A DNA stretch of 64,000 bases from Halorubrum salipaludis (GTDB lineage Archaea > Halobacteriota > Halobacteria > Halobacteriales > Haloferacaceae), in NCBI RefSeq assembly GCF_002286985.1, contig NZ_NSKC01000003.1, forward strand, positions 1-64,000. Direction: 5' to 3'. Below the pieces are notes generated by a model. The model saw only the letters and a list, made by a program, of their open reading frames with translations. It was not told the origin of the DNA and searched no databases. Shown one piece after another: positions 15,011-24,611 of this stretch (its first letter is position 1; each line of letters starts with the position of its first letter). Made by a program: the position numbers and the translations under genes.

Positions 15011-16054
15011 GTGATCGGAACGACGCTACTCGAGATCGGCGACCACATCGAATCGCTCGCGAGCGAGACGGGCGAGTACTCGCTGGTCTGCGCGCGGTAC
15101 GGCGACCGACCGGTCCCGGCGGCCGGGCTCCGGTTCGAGAGCCGCGCCGTCGCGCGGGCCGCGGCGCGCGCCACCGAGCAGTACCGCGACGCGCTCCGCC
15201 GGTACGACCCGCGGCTGCCGTACTACGACGTGATCGTCCGCCAGGAGTTCGCGGGAGACGGCCCTGACCTCGGGGCCGGCGCCGGACCGAACGCCGGCGC
15301 CAGCGGCCCGAAGCGGTCCGACGATCCCCACGACGTGCGGCGGTTCTCGGCTGCGGAAGCCTCCGAGTGGGACCTCACCGAGCCCGCCGTGGAGGACGCG
15401 ACTGGAGCGGGCCGCCCGGGGGACCGAGGCGGCCGGAGGGAGGCGAGGGACCGGGACGACCGCGGTCGCGACCGGAATGACCGCGGCCGCGACCGCGTCG
15501 AGTTCTGCCACGAGGCAGCGGCCGGGGTGTTCGAGGCGCTGTCGGCGGGCGGCCACGACGACGCCGAGTCGGCGGTGATGGACGCGTACTTCGCGTTCGC
15601 CGAGCGCGTGGATGACCCTGACGACCTCTGTCTGTGCCTCCTCGAAGCGATGGCCGAGGTCCTCCACCGGCGGCTCGCGCCCGACGAGCAGGCGTCGGTG
15701 CTGTCGGAAGCGGCGTCGGGGCTCCCGCCCGTCGACGACGCAGACCCCGTCTCCGGGGCGTTCGACCGCCTCGCGGGGGCCGGCGTCGTCGACGGCTACA
15801 GCCGCGAGTCCGAGTCGAGGCCGGTCGCGTCGCCCGACGGCGATACCGTTCTGGTGTCGAACTACGCGTTCACGCCCCGAAACGGGCGGTTCCCGACGCT
15901 GCCGCTCGTCCTCGAACTGTACCGCCGGACGGAGCCCGGTCGTCGCCCCGACGCGGTCCGGATCGACGCCGTCGACGAGGGGTGGCGGGTCAGCCTCTCC
16001 GCCGGCTCCGGCGACGGGCCGGTCGGGCTCGCCAGCGCGGCGATCCGGTCGTAA
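15011..16054 (+). CDS. Conserved haloarchaeal protein of unknown function
   Basis: A 347-residue protein starting at GTG, supported by a strong ribosome-binding site (ggaggtga, 6 nt upstream). Residues 1-80 form one domain (LVCARYGDRPVPAAGLRFES, then PRLPYYDVIV). A charged linker follows (about 85-160) with a repeated Asp-Arg-Gly-Arg pattern. The last ~190 residues form a mostly helical domain containing FCHEAAAGVFEALS and CLCLLEAMAEVLHRR. It may be one of the haloarchaeal DUF families often seen beside iron genes, but I cannot name it safely. It follows the FAD gene by 23 nt and may be cotranscribed. Confidence 0.65.
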   Translation: MIGTTLLEIGDHIESLASETGEYSLVCARYGDRPVPAAGLRFESRAVARAAARATEQYRDALRRYDPRLPYYDVIVRQEFAGDGPDLGAGAGPNAGASGPKRSDDPHDVRRFSAAEASEWDLTEPAVEDATGAGRPGDRGGRREARDRDDRGRDRNDRGRDRVEFCHEAAAGVFEALSAGGHDDAESAVMDAYFAFAERVDDPDDLCLCLLEAMAEVLHRRLAPDEQASVLSEAASGLPPVDDADPVSGAFDRLAGAGVVDGYSRESESRPVASPDGDTVLVSNYAFTPRNGRFPTLPLVLELYRRTEPGRRPDAVRIDAVDEGWRVSLSAGSGDGPVGLASAAIRS

Positions 16055-16067
16055 CCGGAGCGCTCCG

Positions 16068-17162
16068 TCACTCGTCCGCGTCGTCGGAGCCGTCCCCCTC
16101 CGCCCCCTCCGCTTCGATCCGCACGAGGTCGGCCTCCACGTCCTCCACGAAGGCGCCCTGTCCCCCGACCGTGACGGTCTCGCCGTCGTCGGTCTCGACG
16201 ACGAGCGAGTGCTCGACGGGGAACTCGTTAGTCGTCGGCTCCACCATCCCCTGCTTCGACTCGACGACGCGGCCGACAATCTCGACCGACTCGTCGTCGT
16301 CGGTCCGCCGCCCGCCGACGGTGACGCGGGGGGTCTCCCCGGCGCGGAGGCGGAGCGTCGCCTGGAGGACGGTGTGCCTGAAGTTCGCGTACTCGGCCGG
16401 GAGCGGCGCGGGCGCCGCGGTCGCGAGCTCGTCGGCGGCCGGCCAGTAGTTCCCGAGGAACGAGCCGACGATCACCGGCGCGAGCTGCTCCTGCGAGAAG
16501 TGGATCGCCTGTCGGTCGGTGTTGGACCGGCGCAACAGCTCGGGCGGGACGACGACCCCGGCCGCGGAGTCGACGGTGAGCAGTGTCGGCATCGCCTCGC
16601 CCCACGTCCGGACGACGCTGGCGACGCCGTCGAGCTCGCCGTCGAACCCGCCCGGGACCCCGCTCGCGTCCGAGACGATGAGCAGCACGAGGACGCCGCG
16701 GTCGACGGCCTCGACGAGCGACTCGCGGATCTCGGGGAGGTGGTCGGCGGTGATCGACAGCGCCACCTCCGAGTCCGCGTCCGCGAGCAGCGACCGGATC
16801 CGCTTTATTACCGTCACCCGGGACTTGATCACCTCGAACTGCTCGGTCTGTCGCTCCACCCGTGAGAAGCGCTCCTCTAACCCGGGGCGGATCGCGTCCA
16901 CGTCCGACCGGAGCCGGTTTATCACCTCGTCCGGCGGGTTCGCGCGGATGGTCGTCGGCACGACGTGGTCGTTCACCTCGACGAAGCCGCGCTCCGCGAG
17001 CGACTCGCTCACGCTGTACACGTAGCGTTTCGACACGCCCGCGGCGTCGGCGACGGTGCTCGCCTTCGCCTCGCCGTGCGCCAAGAGACTGAGGTACGTG
17101 TCGACCTCCTTGTCCGAGAGCCCGAACCGGCGGAGGAGATCGTTCAGCGTCCGGTCGTCCAT
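16068..17162 (-). CDS. TrmB-family sugar-responsive transcriptional regulator
   Basis: A 364-residue regulator with an N-terminal winged helix (LSDKEVDTYLSLLAHGEAKA, then AAGVSKRYVYSVSESLAERG), a central coiled segment, and the TrmB C-terminal sugar-binding domain. TrmB proteins control sugar uptake and glycolysis genes. The ATG (MDDRTLNDLL) is preceded by a good TATA-like cttataag at ~17185-17192, giving a short leader. It sits just downstream of a GH13 enzyme and near a glucoamylase, so alpha-glucan or maltose control is likely. Confidence 0.85.
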   Translation of the reverse strand: MDDRTLNDLLRRFGLSDKEVDTYLSLLAHGEAKASTVADAAGVSKRYVYSVSESLAERGFVEVNDHVVPTTIRANPPDEVINRLRSDVDAIRPGLEERFSRVERQTEQFEVIKSRVTVIKRIRSLLADADSEVALSITADHLPEIRESLVEAVDRGVLVLLIVSDASGVPGGFDGELDGVASVVRTWGEAMPTLLTVDSAAGVVVPPELLRRSNTDRQAIHFSQEQLAPVIVGSFLGNYWPAADELATAAPAPLPAEYANFRHTVLQATLRLRAGETPRVTVGGRRTDDDESVEIVGRVVESKQGMVEPTTNEFPVEHSLVVETDDGETVTVGGQGAFVEDVEADLVRIEAEGAEGDGSDDADE

Positions 17163-17223
17163 GTGACAGAGAAGGGCGAGGGACTCACTTATAAGGGTCG
17201 GAGCGACGCGGCGGCGCGGTCCC

Positions 17224-19530
17224 TCACCGGAGGACCGCGACGGAGTCGACCGCGACGTCGGTGTCGACCGCACGGTCCGCGAACAGGTCGGTCTCGACCC
17301 GGTCCGGAACCGTCACGGTCGCGGGGGCCTCCGCGAAGTTGACGACGACGAGGAGGGCGTCGTCGCCGTCACTGTCGTCGTTGCTGCCGCTGGCGCCACC
17401 GTCGCCGCCATGCTCGCCGTCGTCCTCGTCGGGCCTCCGGACGAACGCGGTCACGCGCTCGGCGTCGCCGTCGACGACCGACACGTCGGCGGCGAGCCCC
17501 GCGAAGTCGACGGCGCCGTCCCGGAGGAGCGGCTCGCGCTCGCGGAGCGCGGCGAGGTCGCGGTGGAAGTCGGTGAGGTCGTTGTCGCCGTCGTGCCACC
17601 GGATCGGTCCGCGGTACGTCTCGTTGCCGCGCTCCTGTCCGGCGTACACCATCGGCGCGCCGGGGAGGGCGAAGACGGTCGCCGCTGCCGCCTTCAGCGC
17701 TCCTCGGCCGTACTCGGCGAGGTAGCGCTCCTCGTCGTGGTTCTCGACGTAGCGCATCTGCAGGCCCGGGTCGTCGAAGCCGAGCCACTCGGCGCGGGCG
17801 AACGCGCCGGCGAGCGCGTCCGCGGGCGCGTCGCCCGCCCCGACTGACCGGAGGGTCTCGTACAGCGAGGTGTCGTAGTGGAGGTCGAACTCCCCCTCGC
17901 CGTAGAAGGGGTCGTGCGGGAGCGTCTCGTCGAGCAGGAGGAAGTCGTCGGGGACGCGGTCGCTCACCTCCTTCCAGAAGCCGTGGGGGACGCCCCACGC
18001 CACGTCGGCGCGGAAGCCGTCGACGACCGCGCTCCACTCGTCGACCACGTCGAGCAGCCACTCGCGGACCGCCGGAGAATCGAAGTTGAGGTTCGGGATC
18101 CGGCGCCAGTTGAAGTAGTACTCCGGCATGTCGCCGTCGGCGAGCTCCGCCCAGTCGGTGTCGGTCACGTCGAAGGCGCTGTCGGCCCGGCGGTAGTGGT
18201 CGGCGTACTCATCGACCCCGGCGGCGTGCATCTGGAAGGCGGGGTGGTCGCGGGACGTGTGGTTGATCACCAGATCGAAGATCACCCGGATCCCGGCGTC
18301 GTGGCAGGCCGCGACCAGCGACTCGAACGCCTCGCGCGAGCCGAGGTCGCTCGCGGTGTCGTAGTAGTCGGTGACGTGGTAGCCGTGCTCCGTCGGCGAG
18401 GCGAGCACGGGCGTGAGCCAGAGCGCGTCGACCCCGAGGCTCTCGACGTAGGGGACTCGGCGCTCGATCTCGCGGAACGTCGTCGGCAGGGTGTCGCCCG
18501 CGAACGACCGGACGAAGACCTCGTAGATCGTCGGGGAGTCGGCCCATTTGGGCGGCGCGTGCGGATCGCGCGCGGCGAGCGACCCGGCCTCGTCCACCCC
18601 CGCGGCGCCGCTCCTGTCGCGCTCGATCCGGACCGTCTCCGCCGCGCCGTAGCGGTCCCCGTGCGGGACGGCGTGGATCCGGACCCCGCCAGCGAGGTCG
18701 TCCGGAAGCGCCGAGACCGGGATCGAGAGGGCGTCGCCCGCCGCCAGCGACTCGATCCGCGCGACCGTCTCGGGGGGCGCGTCGCGGTCGTCGACGAGGA
18801 AGTCGACGGCGACGGGCGACTCGCCGGCGGTCCTCCCGGAAGCGCCGTCCCCGTCGTCGGGGGTCGATTCCTCCCCCCCGTCGAGGTCGGGCGGCGCGGC
18901 GGCGTCGGCGGTAATTCGGACCGCCTCGGCGTCGCCGTCGCCCTCGACGACGCTCGTCGACAGCGAGACGCGCGGCCGCCCCGGGCCCGGCACCGTCACG
19001 GCGTCGCGGTGCTCGTTGCTGGGGTCGTCGTTGGCGACGAAGCTGAACCCGTGGCGGCCGGGCGGCACGCGGACCGGACAGACCCAGTCGTCGCCGTCGC
19101 GCTCGGGGCGGTCGCGCGCGAGCAGGCGGTCGTTGTGGGGCCACATCAGTGAGACGCGGTCCACGTCGCTGTCGTCGACGGGGAGGTCCGCGGCGGGGAC
19201 GCGGAGCTCGACCGGCCGCCGCTCGTCGGGGTAGGCGCGCACGCGCTGGCGGTGGGTCCCGTCCGGGGCGTCGAGCGTCAGGACGTACGTTCCGGGGGCG
19301 TCGGGTCGGAGGTGAACGACCGGCGCGTCAGGCCGGCTCGTCGCGCCGGGAACGAGGACTCCATCGTCGTCGTCGCTTCCGCGGACCGGCTCCCCGTCGG
19401 CGCGCGCGTCGCTCTCCGCGGGCGCGTCGCGGAGGGTCCACTCGTAGGTTCCGTCCGGATCGGGGCTCCGCGGCGACAGCTCGACGGATTCGCCGACGCT
19501 CGTCGCGCGCGGCGGACCGGGGTCGTGCAT
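17224..19530 (-). CDS. GH13 alpha-amylase-family glycosidase
   Basis: A 768-residue glycoside hydrolase with no signal peptide, so probably cytoplasmic. Residues ~1-310 include a beta-sandwich, CBM48-like region (VCPVRVPPGRHGFSFVAND). The catalytic barrel shows the four GH13 regions in order: VIFDLVINHTSRDHP, GFRADVAWG with the nucleophile Asp, the acid/base in LLLDETLPHD, and RYVENHDEER. A short beta domain ends the protein. It likely hydrolyses maltodextrins or debranches glucans; which one is not certain. It is divergent from the glucoamylase gene and runs towards the TrmB gene. Confidence 0.9.
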   Translation of the reverse strand: MHDPGPPRATSVGESVELSPRSPDPDGTYEWTLRDAPAESDARADGEPVRGSDDDDGVLVPGATSRPDAPVVHLRPDAPGTYVLTLDAPDGTHRQRVRAYPDERRPVELRVPAADLPVDDSDVDRVSLMWPHNDRLLARDRPERDGDDWVCPVRVPPGRHGFSFVANDDPSNEHRDAVTVPGPGRPRVSLSTSVVEGDGDAEAVRITADAAAPPDLDGGEESTPDDGDGASGRTAGESPVAVDFLVDDRDAPPETVARIESLAAGDALSIPVSALPDDLAGGVRIHAVPHGDRYGAAETVRIERDRSGAAGVDEAGSLAARDPHAPPKWADSPTIYEVFVRSFAGDTLPTTFREIERRVPYVESLGVDALWLTPVLASPTEHGYHVTDYYDTASDLGSREAFESLVAACHDAGIRVIFDLVINHTSRDHPAFQMHAAGVDEYADHYRRADSAFDVTDTDWAELADGDMPEYYFNWRRIPNLNFDSPAVREWLLDVVDEWSAVVDGFRADVAWGVPHGFWKEVSDRVPDDFLLLDETLPHDPFYGEGEFDLHYDTSLYETLRSVGAGDAPADALAGAFARAEWLGFDDPGLQMRYVENHDEERYLAEYGRGALKAAAATVFALPGAPMVYAGQERGNETYRGPIRWHDGDNDLTDFHRDLAALREREPLLRDGAVDFAGLAADVSVVDGDAERVTAFVRRPDEDDGEHGGDGGASGSNDDSDGDDALLVVVNFAEAPATVTVPDRVETDLFADRAVDTDVAVDSVAVLR

Positions 19531-19633
19531 ACGGGTTCCCGACGGCGCCCCGGCTTGAGCGTTTCCGTTCTACGAATGAATGAACAATAATTACACCAAA
19601 ACTTCATACGCGGAGGGTCCGTGTACTCGCGTA

Positions 19634-21799
19634 ATGCAACTCCGCGACGCGCTCGACGACTACAAGCGAAACACCGGGCACGCCACCCGGTTCCCGGGCG
19701 AACGCCGGACCGTCACCGGGCGATTCTCGGGCGGCGACGGACGGCTCGTTCACGTCGCCGGCGACGGCGAGCTCCGCGACTTCGGCTACCCGCTGACCGG
19801 CCGAACGGGGCTCGTCCGCTCGCGCGTCGGCCTCGCGGTCGGCGACGAGATCGCGTGGCTCGACGAGGTGCCGACCGAGCAGCGCTACGTCGGCGACACG
19901 ACCCTGATCGAGACCGTCCACGAGACGGACCACGGGACGGTCACCCGCCACGACGCGACGATCGGCGACGCCCACCTCACGCGCGCGTCGGTCGACGTGG
20001 GCGACGACGGCCACGCGAACGTCGACCCGGCCGACCTCTCGCTCGTCGTGTACGCCCGGTTCGCGCCGGACGGACGCGACGATCGAGTGGGACAGCTCCG
20101 GTACGACGACGCGGTCGAGGTGTACCACGCCGACGAGCGCGACTTCCTCGCGAGCGACACCGGTCTCGCCGACCTGCGCGGCCAGCTCCCGGCGACGTTC
20201 CCCGAGCTGCTCGACGACGCCCCCACCGACCTCCCCCGCGACCGCGACGGGGACCGCTACGAGGAGGAGCGGCTCTCCGGCGAGGTGATCGCGGACGTGC
20301 CCTTCGAGGAGGGCGTCGCGACGGTCGGCACCCTGCTGACCGACCGCGAGGAGACGACGCGCGAGGCCGCCCGCGAGCGGCTCGCGGCGCTGTTCGCGGA
20401 GCTCGACTCCCCCGACGCGCTCGCCGCGGCCGCGGGCGAGACGATCCCTGCGGTCCCCGAGTCGGTCCCGGCCCGGGAGTCGGTCGTCGCCGACCTCCGG
20501 GTTCTCTCGCTGCTCTCCGCGGAGTCCGGGCTCCGGATCGCCGGCCCGGACTTCGACCCCTTCTACTCCACCTCCGGCGGCTACGGCTACACGTGGTTCC
20601 GCGACGACGCCGAGATCTCGACGTTCGCGCTCGACGCGGACGACCGGCTCGGGCTCGGGCTGGACGACTGGCACGCGCGTTCGGCCGAGATGTACGTCGC
20701 CACCCAGCGCCCGGACGGCTCGTGGCCCCACCGGGTGTGGCCCCGGAACGGGGCGCTGGCGCCCGGCTGGGCGAACGCGCGCATCGAGGACGGGCCCGAC
20801 GTGGACTACCAGGCGGACCAGACCGGGAGCGTCATCGCCTACCTCGCGCAGGCGCGCGCCGCGGGCGTCGACGCCGAGGGGCTCGACGAGACCCTCGTCG
20901 CCGCGCTCGCCGGGCTCGACGAGACCCTCGCGGACGACGGGCGCCCTGTCGTGTGCCAGAACGCGTGGGAGGACAGCGCCGGGCGCTTCGCGCACACGAC
21001 CGCGACGTTCCTGGAGGCGTACAGCGAGCTCGCCCTCCACGGCGACGGGCTGGAGGCGGCTGCGCTCGACGCGGACGCCTTCGGGTCGACCGCGGCGCTC
21101 GACCCCGCCGCGCTCCCCGACGACCTCGCCGCCCACGCCCGCGATCAGGCGGCGCGGGTGTACGACGCCCTCGACGACCTGTGGGTCCCCGAGCGCGGCT
21201 GTTACGCGCTCCGCGAGACCGCCGAGGGCGCGATCGACGACCGGCTCGACTCCTCGACGCTGTCGCTGGCGAGCGCGCACCGCTCCTTCGACGCGCTCGG
21301 GCGGGGCGACGGCGAGGGCGGCGAGCGCGGCGACGGGGCGGACGCCCCCGGCGCGGTCGACGATGAGCGCCTCGACCGGCTGGTCTCGCACGTCGAGACG
21401 GTCGTCGACGGGCTCGCCCACGAGAGCGACGAGATCGCCGGCCTGATCCGGTACGAGGGCGACGGCTGGCGGCGGGCCGGCCAGCGCTCCGAGAAGGTGT
21501 GGACGGTCTCGACCGCGTGGGGCGCGAACGCCTGCGCGGAGCTGGCGGTCCTCCTCGCCGACCGCGAGGATCCCCGCGCGGCCGAGATGGTCGAGAACGC
21601 CCGGGAGCTGCTCGCGCACGTCTCGCCCGGCGGCTCCCTCTGTGAACCGACAACGTATCTCCCCGAGCAGTTCTTCGACGACGGGACGCCCGACAGCGCG
21701 ACGCCGCTCGGCTGGCCCCACGCGATCCGACTGGCGACGGTGGCGCTGCTCGACGACGAGCTCCCGCAGTTCGCCGACCGCGTCGCCGCCGACGACTGA
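19634..21799 (+). CDS. GH15 glucoamylase-type enzyme
   Basis: A 721-residue protein with an N-terminal beta-sandwich of bacterial/archaeal GH15 type (residues ~1-260), then the (alpha/alpha)6 barrel. Signature pieces are GGYGYTWFRDDAEISTFAL (first catalytic region), QRPDGSWPHRVWPRNG, NAWEDSAGRFAHTTATFLEA and the second acidic region in LPEQFFDDGTP. It would release glucose or trehalose-type products from alpha-glucans. No signal peptide is seen. The ATG chosen gives the family start MQLRDALDDYKR; the frame extends 18 codons further upstream. Confidence 0.88.
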   Translation: MQLRDALDDYKRNTGHATRFPGERRTVTGRFSGGDGRLVHVAGDGELRDFGYPLTGRTGLVRSRVGLAVGDEIAWLDEVPTEQRYVGDTTLIETVHETDHGTVTRHDATIGDAHLTRASVDVGDDGHANVDPADLSLVVYARFAPDGRDDRVGQLRYDDAVEVYHADERDFLASDTGLADLRGQLPATFPELLDDAPTDLPRDRDGDRYEEERLSGEVIADVPFEEGVATVGTLLTDREETTREAARERLAALFAELDSPDALAAAAGETIPAVPESVPARESVVADLRVLSLLSAESGLRIAGPDFDPFYSTSGGYGYTWFRDDAEISTFALDADDRLGLGLDDWHARSAEMYVATQRPDGSWPHRVWPRNGALAPGWANARIEDGPDVDYQADQTGSVIAYLAQARAAGVDAEGLDETLVAALAGLDETLADDGRPVVCQNAWEDSAGRFAHTTATFLEAYSELALHGDGLEAAALDADAFGSTAALDPAALPDDLAAHARDQAARVYDALDDLWVPERGCYALRETAEGAIDDRLDSSTLSLASAHRSFDALGRGDGEGGERGDGADAPGAVDDERLDRLVSHVETVVDGLAHESDEIAGLIRYEGDGWRRAGQRSEKVWTVSTAWGANACAELAVLLADREDPRAAEMVENARELLAHVSPGGSLCEPTTYLPEQFFDDGTPDSATPLGWPHAIRLATVALLDDELPQFADRVAADD

Positions 21800-21860
21800 C
21801 GCGACGGACGGCGGGTTTTCGATCCAATATTTAAAACACGATGAGCGAATGCGATCCGGA

Positions 21861-22250
21861 TTTATAAGTCATGGTGCGGTGGCGCGTGCCTGCGAGCGGC
21901 CGACAGGCCGCGAGTCAGCACGCGCGAGGGAGTCGCGAACAGCGTGGCGCGGAGCGCCACGGGCAGCCGGCGCGGAGCGCCGGCGACGAAGTGAGCGACG
22001 AGGCTGGGGAGGTGTGAGGTGCGGTTGCGGTGCGGTCGGGTGGGACTCAAAGGGGCAGCCGGGAGGACGAAGCACGGCGCAGCAAGCACCGCAGCGAAGG
22101 AGCAACGCGACTGAGCGAGGAGCACAGCAAGCCGCGCGAGTCCTCCCGGCTGGGGCTTTGGCGGTGTTCACCGTCGATCCGGCGCCAACAATTTATAAAC
22201 GAGCGGCTGGGGCTTTGGCGGTGTTCGTCGTTTCGTCGGATACTTATAAA
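21861..22250 (+). repeat. Structured intergenic element, copy 1 (+)
   Basis: Fills most of the 522-nt gap between the glucoamylase gene and the convergent small gene at 22322. Order: TATA-like tttataag (21861-21868); hairpin H1 with arms GCGCGTGC (21882-21889) and GCACGCGC (21918-21925); H2 region made of two hairpins with 7-bp arms and GGA loops (21944-21960 and 21967-21983); GAGGCTGGGGAGG; GGGACTCAAAGGGGCAG; helix H3 with 13-bp arms (22056-22068 and 22140-22152); GGCTGGGGCTT; TTATAA at 22193-22198. A second GGCTGGGGCTT...TTATAA unit follows at 22205-22249. No protein-coding sense. Confidence 0.8.
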
Positions 22251-22321
22251 CCCACTTCGGACACGCATCACTTGCGGGTGCGGTATCTCACACAACACAC
22301 GCAAAAATCGACGCGCCGGAC

Positions 22322-22504
22322 CTATCGCCACTCGTCGGCCGGCACGCAGTCCGCCGCACGGACCGTGATCCACCGGGTCGTCCGCTCGTCGGGATCGCGG
22401 TCCCGCTCGAAGAACGTCACCTCCCCGCCGTCGGAGTCGCCGTCGGTCCGCTTACAGACGAGCTCCGACCGCTCGGCACGGACGCGCGTCGATGACGTGG
22501 ACAT
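22322..22504 (-). CDS. Small haloarchaeal protein, DUF7511-like
   Basis: A 60-residue protein (MSTSSTRVRAERSELVCKRT ... WITVRAADCVPADEWR). The plan resembles a family of small haloarchaeal proteins: an N-terminal strand, an acidic middle, then a W-I-T/V ... D motif near the end. I think of DUF7511, but from memory only. The function is unknown. A weak promoter may lie in the AT-rich stretch around 22530. Confidence 0.55.
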   Translation of the reverse strand: MSTSSTRVRAERSELVCKRTDGDSDGGEVTFFERDRDPDERTTRWITVRAADCVPADEWR

Positions 22505-22547
22505 ACGTCACGATTCGCTCCGGATCAAATAATAAGTATTGGTTTTC

Positions 22548-22564
22548 TTTCGCAATCTGCGAAA
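22548..22564. terminator. Hairpin downstream of hisF
   Basis: TTTCGCA (22548-22554), ATC loop, TGCGAAA (22558-22564), flanked by GGTT and AACC that extend the symmetry. It lies 65 nt beyond the hisF stop on the minus strand. Possible terminator or processing signal. Confidence 0.4.
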
Positions 22565-22629
22565 CAACCGTCGTCAATACCGGAAATTAACCGAACTCCG
22601 AGTGAAACGGCAGATCGAATTCGCCTCCC

Positions 22630-23448
22630 CTACAGCCGGACCGGAACGCCGCGCTCGTCGAGGTACTGCTTCGTCTCCTCGATCGAGTAGTCGCCGAAGT
22701 GGAAGATGGAGGCCGCGAGCCCGGCGTCGGCGTTCGCCTCGGTGAACACCTCGTGCATGTCCTCGGGGCCGCCGCAGCCGGAGGAGGCGATGACGGGGGT
22801 CGAGACGGCGTTGCACACCGCCGTCATCAGCGGGATGTCGTAGCCGTCCTTCGTCCCGTCCTTGTCGATGGAGTTGACGAACAGCTCGCCGGCGCCGCGC
22901 TCCTCGGCCTCCTTCGCCCACGAGACGGCGTCGATGCCGGTGCCTTCGCGGCCGCCCTTCTTGGTGCACTCGAACCACACCCGTTCGCCGTCCTCGTCCT
23001 CGTAGAAGTGCTCGCCCGCGTCGTCGTACCGGCGGCGGGCGTCGACGGAGATGACGATACACTGGCTGCCGAACGCCGCCGCGCCCTCCTCGATGAGCTC
23101 CGGGCGCTCCAGGGCGCCGGTCGTGATCGACACCTTGTCCGCGCCCGCGCGGAGCGTCTCCTTGATGTCGGCCTTGGTGCGGATGCCGCCGCCGACCGTC
23201 AGGGGGATGAAACACTCGTCGGCGACCGCGTTCACCACGTCGAGCATCGTCTCCCGGCCCTCCGCGCTCGCGGTGATGTCGAGGAAGACGAACTCGTCGG
23301 CGCCCGCGGCGTTGTACTTCTTCGCCAACTCGACCGGGTCGCCGGTGTACTCCAGATTCTCGAAGTTGACGCCCGTGTACACCGCCGCGTCCCCGTCGTC
23401 GTCGAGGTCGACGTCGATACAGGGAATGATCCGCTTCGTGAGTCCCAT
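22630..23448 (-). CDS. hisF: Imidazole glycerol phosphate synthase cyclase subunit HisF
   Basis: A 272-residue (beta/alpha)8 barrel of histidine biosynthesis. With HisH it forms imidazole glycerol phosphate and AICAR. The catalytic Asp residues sit in [14 protein letters not shown] near the N-terminus and in [11 protein letters not shown] mid-protein. Phosphate-binding motifs are [13 protein letters not shown] and [14 protein letters not shown]. The small acidic insert in the first loop (DDDGDA) is typical of haloarchaea. It stands alone here. Confidence 0.95.
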   Translation of the reverse strand: MGLTKRIIPCIDVDLDDDGDAAVYTGVNFENLEYTGDPVELAKKYNAAGADEFVFLDITASAEGRETMLDVVNAVADECFIPLTVGGGIRTKADIKETLRAGADKVSITTGALERPELIEEGAAAFGSQCIVISVDARRRYDDAGEHFYEDEDGERVWFECTKKGGREGTGIDAVSWAKEAEERGAGELFVNSIDKDGTKDGYDIPLMTAVCNAVSTPVIASSGCGGPEDMHEVFTEANADAGLAASIFHFGDYSIEETKQYLDERGVPVRL

Positions 23449-23492
23449 TCGTTACCGGTCGTTGGCGGCGGCCGGGGTTAAAAGACGCGGGG

Positions 23493-24518
23493 TCATTCCT
23501 CCGACGACCGCCGGTCGTACTTCGCGACGGCGCGGTCGGCGCGCTTCGAGATGCCGTTCGGGTTCCGGGCCGGGCTCCGGTCCCGACTCCGCGCGACGAG
23601 GCCGTCGGAGGTCCCGCCGGCCAGCCCGAGGAGCACGTCGCGGCCGGTGGCGGCCCACCGCGAGGGGGTCGACTCGCCGCGGAGCACGTCGCCGGCGGCC
23701 CCGACGGCGTCGGTCGCGGCGTGCGTCCCGGCCCGCGCGACCACGGTCGGGCGGATCCCGTAGTTCTTCAGGAGGCGGTACGCGAGCGCCCGGTACTTCC
23801 ACCCCCACTCGCGGGCGCTGCGCCCGCCGTCGGCCGCCGTCGGGCTCGGGAGCTCCTTGGCGACCGCCATCTCCTCGCGCCACGCCACGGTCCGCCCCAT
23901 CTGGGCCAGCCTGTGGGCCGCGTCCCGCGCGCCGCCGGTGTTGAGGTACTCGTCGAAGCCGTCCAGGTCCCGGAGCGTCTCGCGCCGGAAGGCGACGTTG
24001 CCCCCCTCGAAGTAGGTCACCTCGGTGCCCGCGATGCTCCGGCGCTCCGGGCCGTCGCGGGGCTCGTCGTCTCCCCGCCCGTCTTCGTCGTTCTCTCTTC
24101 CGTCTCCGCGTCTCCCGTCGCGTCCTCCGTCCTCACCGTCGCGCCCTCCGTCGTCGTCGCGCCCCGCCGCCGGTTCGATCGGGGTTACCGGTCCCGTCAC
24201 GGCGTCCGCGTCGTCGAGGCCGGCGCGGACGGCGTCGACCCACCCCGCTTCGATCCGGTTGTCGTAGTCGACGAGGGCGACCGCGTCGCCCGTGGCGACC
24301 TCGATGCCGGCGTTGCGGGCGACGTTGACCGTGCGGTCGGAGATCTCCACCAGCACGTCCACGTCGTCGCGGTCCCGCACCATCCCGGTGGTGCCGTCGG
24401 CGGAGGGGCCGTTGGCGACGATCACCTCCGCCTCGGGAGCGTGGGCCGCCAGCGCGTCGAGGCAGGCGGCCAACCGGTCCCGCCCGTTGAGCGTGGGAAC
24501 GACGACCGAGAGGTCCAT
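23493..24518 (-). CDS. Family 2 glycosyltransferase
   Basis: A 341-residue GT2-type enzyme. The N-terminal nucleotide-sugar fold begins VVVPTLNGRDRLAACLDAL, followed by ANGPSADGT and DRTVNVARNAGIEVATGDAV, with the DxD-like VDYDNRIEAGW. A highly acidic, Gly/Arg-rich insert lies around residues 115-155 (DDDGGRDGEDGG...). The acceptor region contains FEGGNVAFRRETL. No clear transmembrane segment. The sugar and acceptor are unknown; surface glycan or glycolipid synthesis is plausible. Confidence 0.85.
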   Translation of the reverse strand: MDLSVVVPTLNGRDRLAACLDALAAHAPEAEVIVANGPSADGTTGMVRDRDDVDVLVEISDRTVNVARNAGIEVATGDAVALVDYDNRIEAGWVDAVRAGLDDADAVTGPVTPIEPAAGRDDDGGRDGEDGGRDGRRGDGRENDEDGRGDDEPRDGPERRSIAGTEVTYFEGGNVAFRRETLRDLDGFDEYLNTGGARDAAHRLAQMGRTVAWREEMAVAKELPSPTAADGGRSAREWGWKYRALAYRLLKNYGIRPTVVARAGTHAATDAVGAAGDVLRGESTPSRWAATGRDVLLGLAGGTSDGLVARSRDRSPARNPNGISKRADRAVAKYDRRSSEE

Positions 24519-24611
24519 ACGGTCGGGTATCGAGGCCGAGGATTAAAAAGGGCTCTGTGCGGGCGACAGCGCGGTCGCGCCGCGATCGGTCGGCGAGCGT
24601 CCGGGCGCGCT

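Noticed and set aside
19607-19633. TACGCG...CGCGTA inverted repeat before the glucoamylase start as a TrmB site
   Set aside because: Arms of only 6 bp with a 15-nt spacer in GC-rich DNA; it does not match the TrmB motif I recall and has no second example at the GH13 gene.
21861-22250. Possibility that the repeated element is SRP RNA or RNase P RNA
   Set aside because: Five copies in 64 kb, and I see neither the SRP domain IV motif nor the conserved RNase P core sequences.
21642-22532. Open frames running through the structured elements (also at 30793-31184, 36060-36400, 52707-53147, 56302-56759)
   Set aside because: Similar peptides appear in both strands and several frames because the DNA itself is repeated; indels between copies are not multiples of three, and stems rather than codons are conserved.
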